In this document: piece by piece, positions 63,008 through 64,000 of the stretch
Position numbering within the stretch: the first letter of the stretch is position 1
How the letters are laid out: each line of letters opens with the position of its first letter
Assembly (NCBI RefSeq): GCF_014645615.1
Contig: NZ_BMMB01000007.1
Coordinates: 310,001 to 374,000, forward strand
Origin: Paenibacillus hunanensis
GTDB lineage: Bacteria; Bacillota; Bacilli; Paenibacillales; Paenibacillaceae
Direction: 5' to 3'
Length of the DNA stretch: 64,000 nucleotides
The notes under the pieces: model-generated
Database searches by the model: none
What the model saw: only the letters and a program-made list of their open reading frames with translations
What the model was told of the DNA's origin: nothing
Position numbers and translations under genes: made by a program

Positions 63008-64000
63008 ATGACTAAACCATCTGAACGATTACTTGTATTTGTAGGCTCGTACGCAGAGTCTGATCATACCGGTGTATATGTGTATGAATTCAATGAAGCC
63101 ACAGGGGAGCTTGTACAGACGGATGCGTTCACTGGCTTGCAAAACCCAACCTTCCTGAATGTGGATGCCAACGCTCGTCGCCTGTACGCACTCGGTGAAA
63201 CGGTATCCGAGACAGGGCCAAAGGGCAAAGGCGGCGAAGCAGCAGCATTTGTGATTGATCCAGAGCAAGGCAAGCTGGAGCTGCTCAATCGTGCAAGAAC
63301 GATCGACGGCCCTCCATGTCATATTGGGCGCTCCGCAGATAGCCGCTATCTGACCATGGTTAGTTACCATGGTGGTATGGTTGGCCTGATCTCCATCAAA
63401 GAAGACGGCAGCGTAGGCGAGCTGCTGGATGTGCATCAGCATGAAGGACATAGCGTAGATCCACAAAATCAGGATCGCCCGCATCCACACTCCACATTCT
63501 TCGATCCAGCTGGCAAATATGCAATCGTACAGGATCTCGGTCTTGACCGTGTACGCACCTATGAGCTGCTGCCAGAATCAAATGAGCTAAAATTCGTATC
63601 CGATGCGATCAGCACTCCAGGTGCAGGCCCACGTCACCTTGTATTCCATCCAAACGGCAAATTTGCCTTTATTATTAATGAGCTTAATTCGACTGTGACT
63701 GCTTATCAATATGAAGCAGCGACAGGCACATTGACTGAGGTACAGACGATCCCTACATTGCCTGCGGACTATGACGGTGCTAACGGTTGTGCTGAGATTG
63801 CCATTTCAGAAGACGGTCGTTATCTGTATGGTTCGAACCGTGGACATGATAGCATCGTGCAATATGCGGTCAATGCAGAGACTGGCGAGCTGACACTGGT
63901 ACAGCATGTATCGACAGAGGGTGGACATCCACGTCACTTCTCCCTGTTGCCAGGCGGTCAATACGCACTGGTAGCGAATCGCGATGGTAATAACATCGTC
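63008..64000 (+). CDS. Lactonase family protein, YkgB/6-phosphogluconolactonase-like (partial)
   Basis: The frame runs off the right edge after 331 codons; the family is about 350-400 aa, so only a short C-terminal part is missing. It has the beta-propeller signatures of Lactonase/PF10282 proteins: VGSYAESDHTGVYVYEFN, FLNVDANARRLYALGE, GPPCHIGRSADSRYLTMVSYHGG, HPHSTFFDPAGKYAIVQDLGLDRV and GAGPRHLVFHPNGKFAFIINEL. Some members hydrolyse 6-phosphogluconolactone in the pentose phosphate pathway. GGAGGAGAATCACT precedes the ATG. Confidence 0.92.
   Translation, partial: MTKPSERLLVFVGSYAESDHTGVYVYEFNEATGELVQTDAFTGLQNPTFLNVDANARRLYALGETVSETGPKGKGGEAAAFVIDPEQGKLELLNRARTIDGPPCHIGRSADSRYLTMVSYHGGMVGLISIKEDGSVGELLDVHQHEGHSVDPQNQDRPHPHSTFFDPAGKYAIVQDLGLDRVRTYELLPESNELKFVSDAISTPGAGPRHLVFHPNGKFAFIINELNSTVTAYQYEAATGTLTEVQTIPTLPADYDGANGCAEIAISEDGRYLYGSNRGHDSIVQYAVNAETGELTLVQHVSTEGGHPRHFSLLPGGQYALVANRDGNNIV

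Overview
The window looks like chromosome of a Paenibacillus-type Bacillales bacterium. The evidence is the conserved block ymfH-ymfI-ymfK-rodZ-yajQ-pgsA-cinA-recA-recX-rny-ymdB-spoVS-miaB-ricA, the strong AGGAGG-like ribosome binding sites, several TTG/GTG starts, a Gram-positive LexA box at recA, a SigH-like promoter at spoVS, a T-box leader and a bacillithiol reductase. I saw no tRNA, rRNA, CRISPR array, intact insertion sequence or phage gene.

Layout. 1-17.8 kb: core block for envelope shape and phospholipid (rodZ, pgsA), recombination and SOS (recA, recX), RNA turnover (rny, ymdB, ricA), sporulation (spoVS) and tRNA modification (miaB), with a PduL-type acyltransferase and a secreted L,D-transpeptidase-like protein. 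18-24.4 kb: acetyltransferase, thioesterase, an NAD salvage group (NrtR-like Nudix regulator, nicotinamidase, pncB), a quinone oxidoreductase and moaB. 24.7-26.5 kb: metal handling (His-rich CobW GTPase and a Cys-rich four-helix copper-binding protein behind a structured leader). 26.7-29.2 kb: argS under a T-box. 29.3-33.5 kb: SLH protein, AI-2E family exporter and a chemoreceptor with an Fnr-type promoter. 34-38.4 kb: BmrCD-like ABC exporter with a leader-peptide attenuator. 38.7-49.7 kb: HesB-like protein, a peptide importer operon lacking ATPases and coupled to an M20 amidohydrolase, small hypotheticals, bdr and a HAD phosphatase.

50.2-58.5 kb holds a long operon: an ABC importer (permease, ATPase, lipoprotein, permease), two unrecognised proteins, a PHP-domain metallohydrolase and a GntR/UTRA regulator. 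It reads as a dedicated uptake-and-hydrolysis pathway for an unknown compound. Immediately after it lies a disrupted zone: a 5'-truncated FAD monooxygenase, an AT-rich insert carrying a secreted bacteriocin-like protein with a small two-helix membrane protein (candidate toxin and immunity), then a MATE transporter missing both ends. The window closes with an acetyltransferase, an SLH-like protein and the start of a lactonase-family gene.

The most interesting points are the bacteriocin-like pair between two gene remnants, the uncharacterised ABC/PHP operon, the attenuator before the BmrCD-like exporter, the apparent ATT start of ymdB, a textbook Fnr-type promoter in front of a sensor-less chemoreceptor, and a potentially switching leader RNA before the copper-binding protein.
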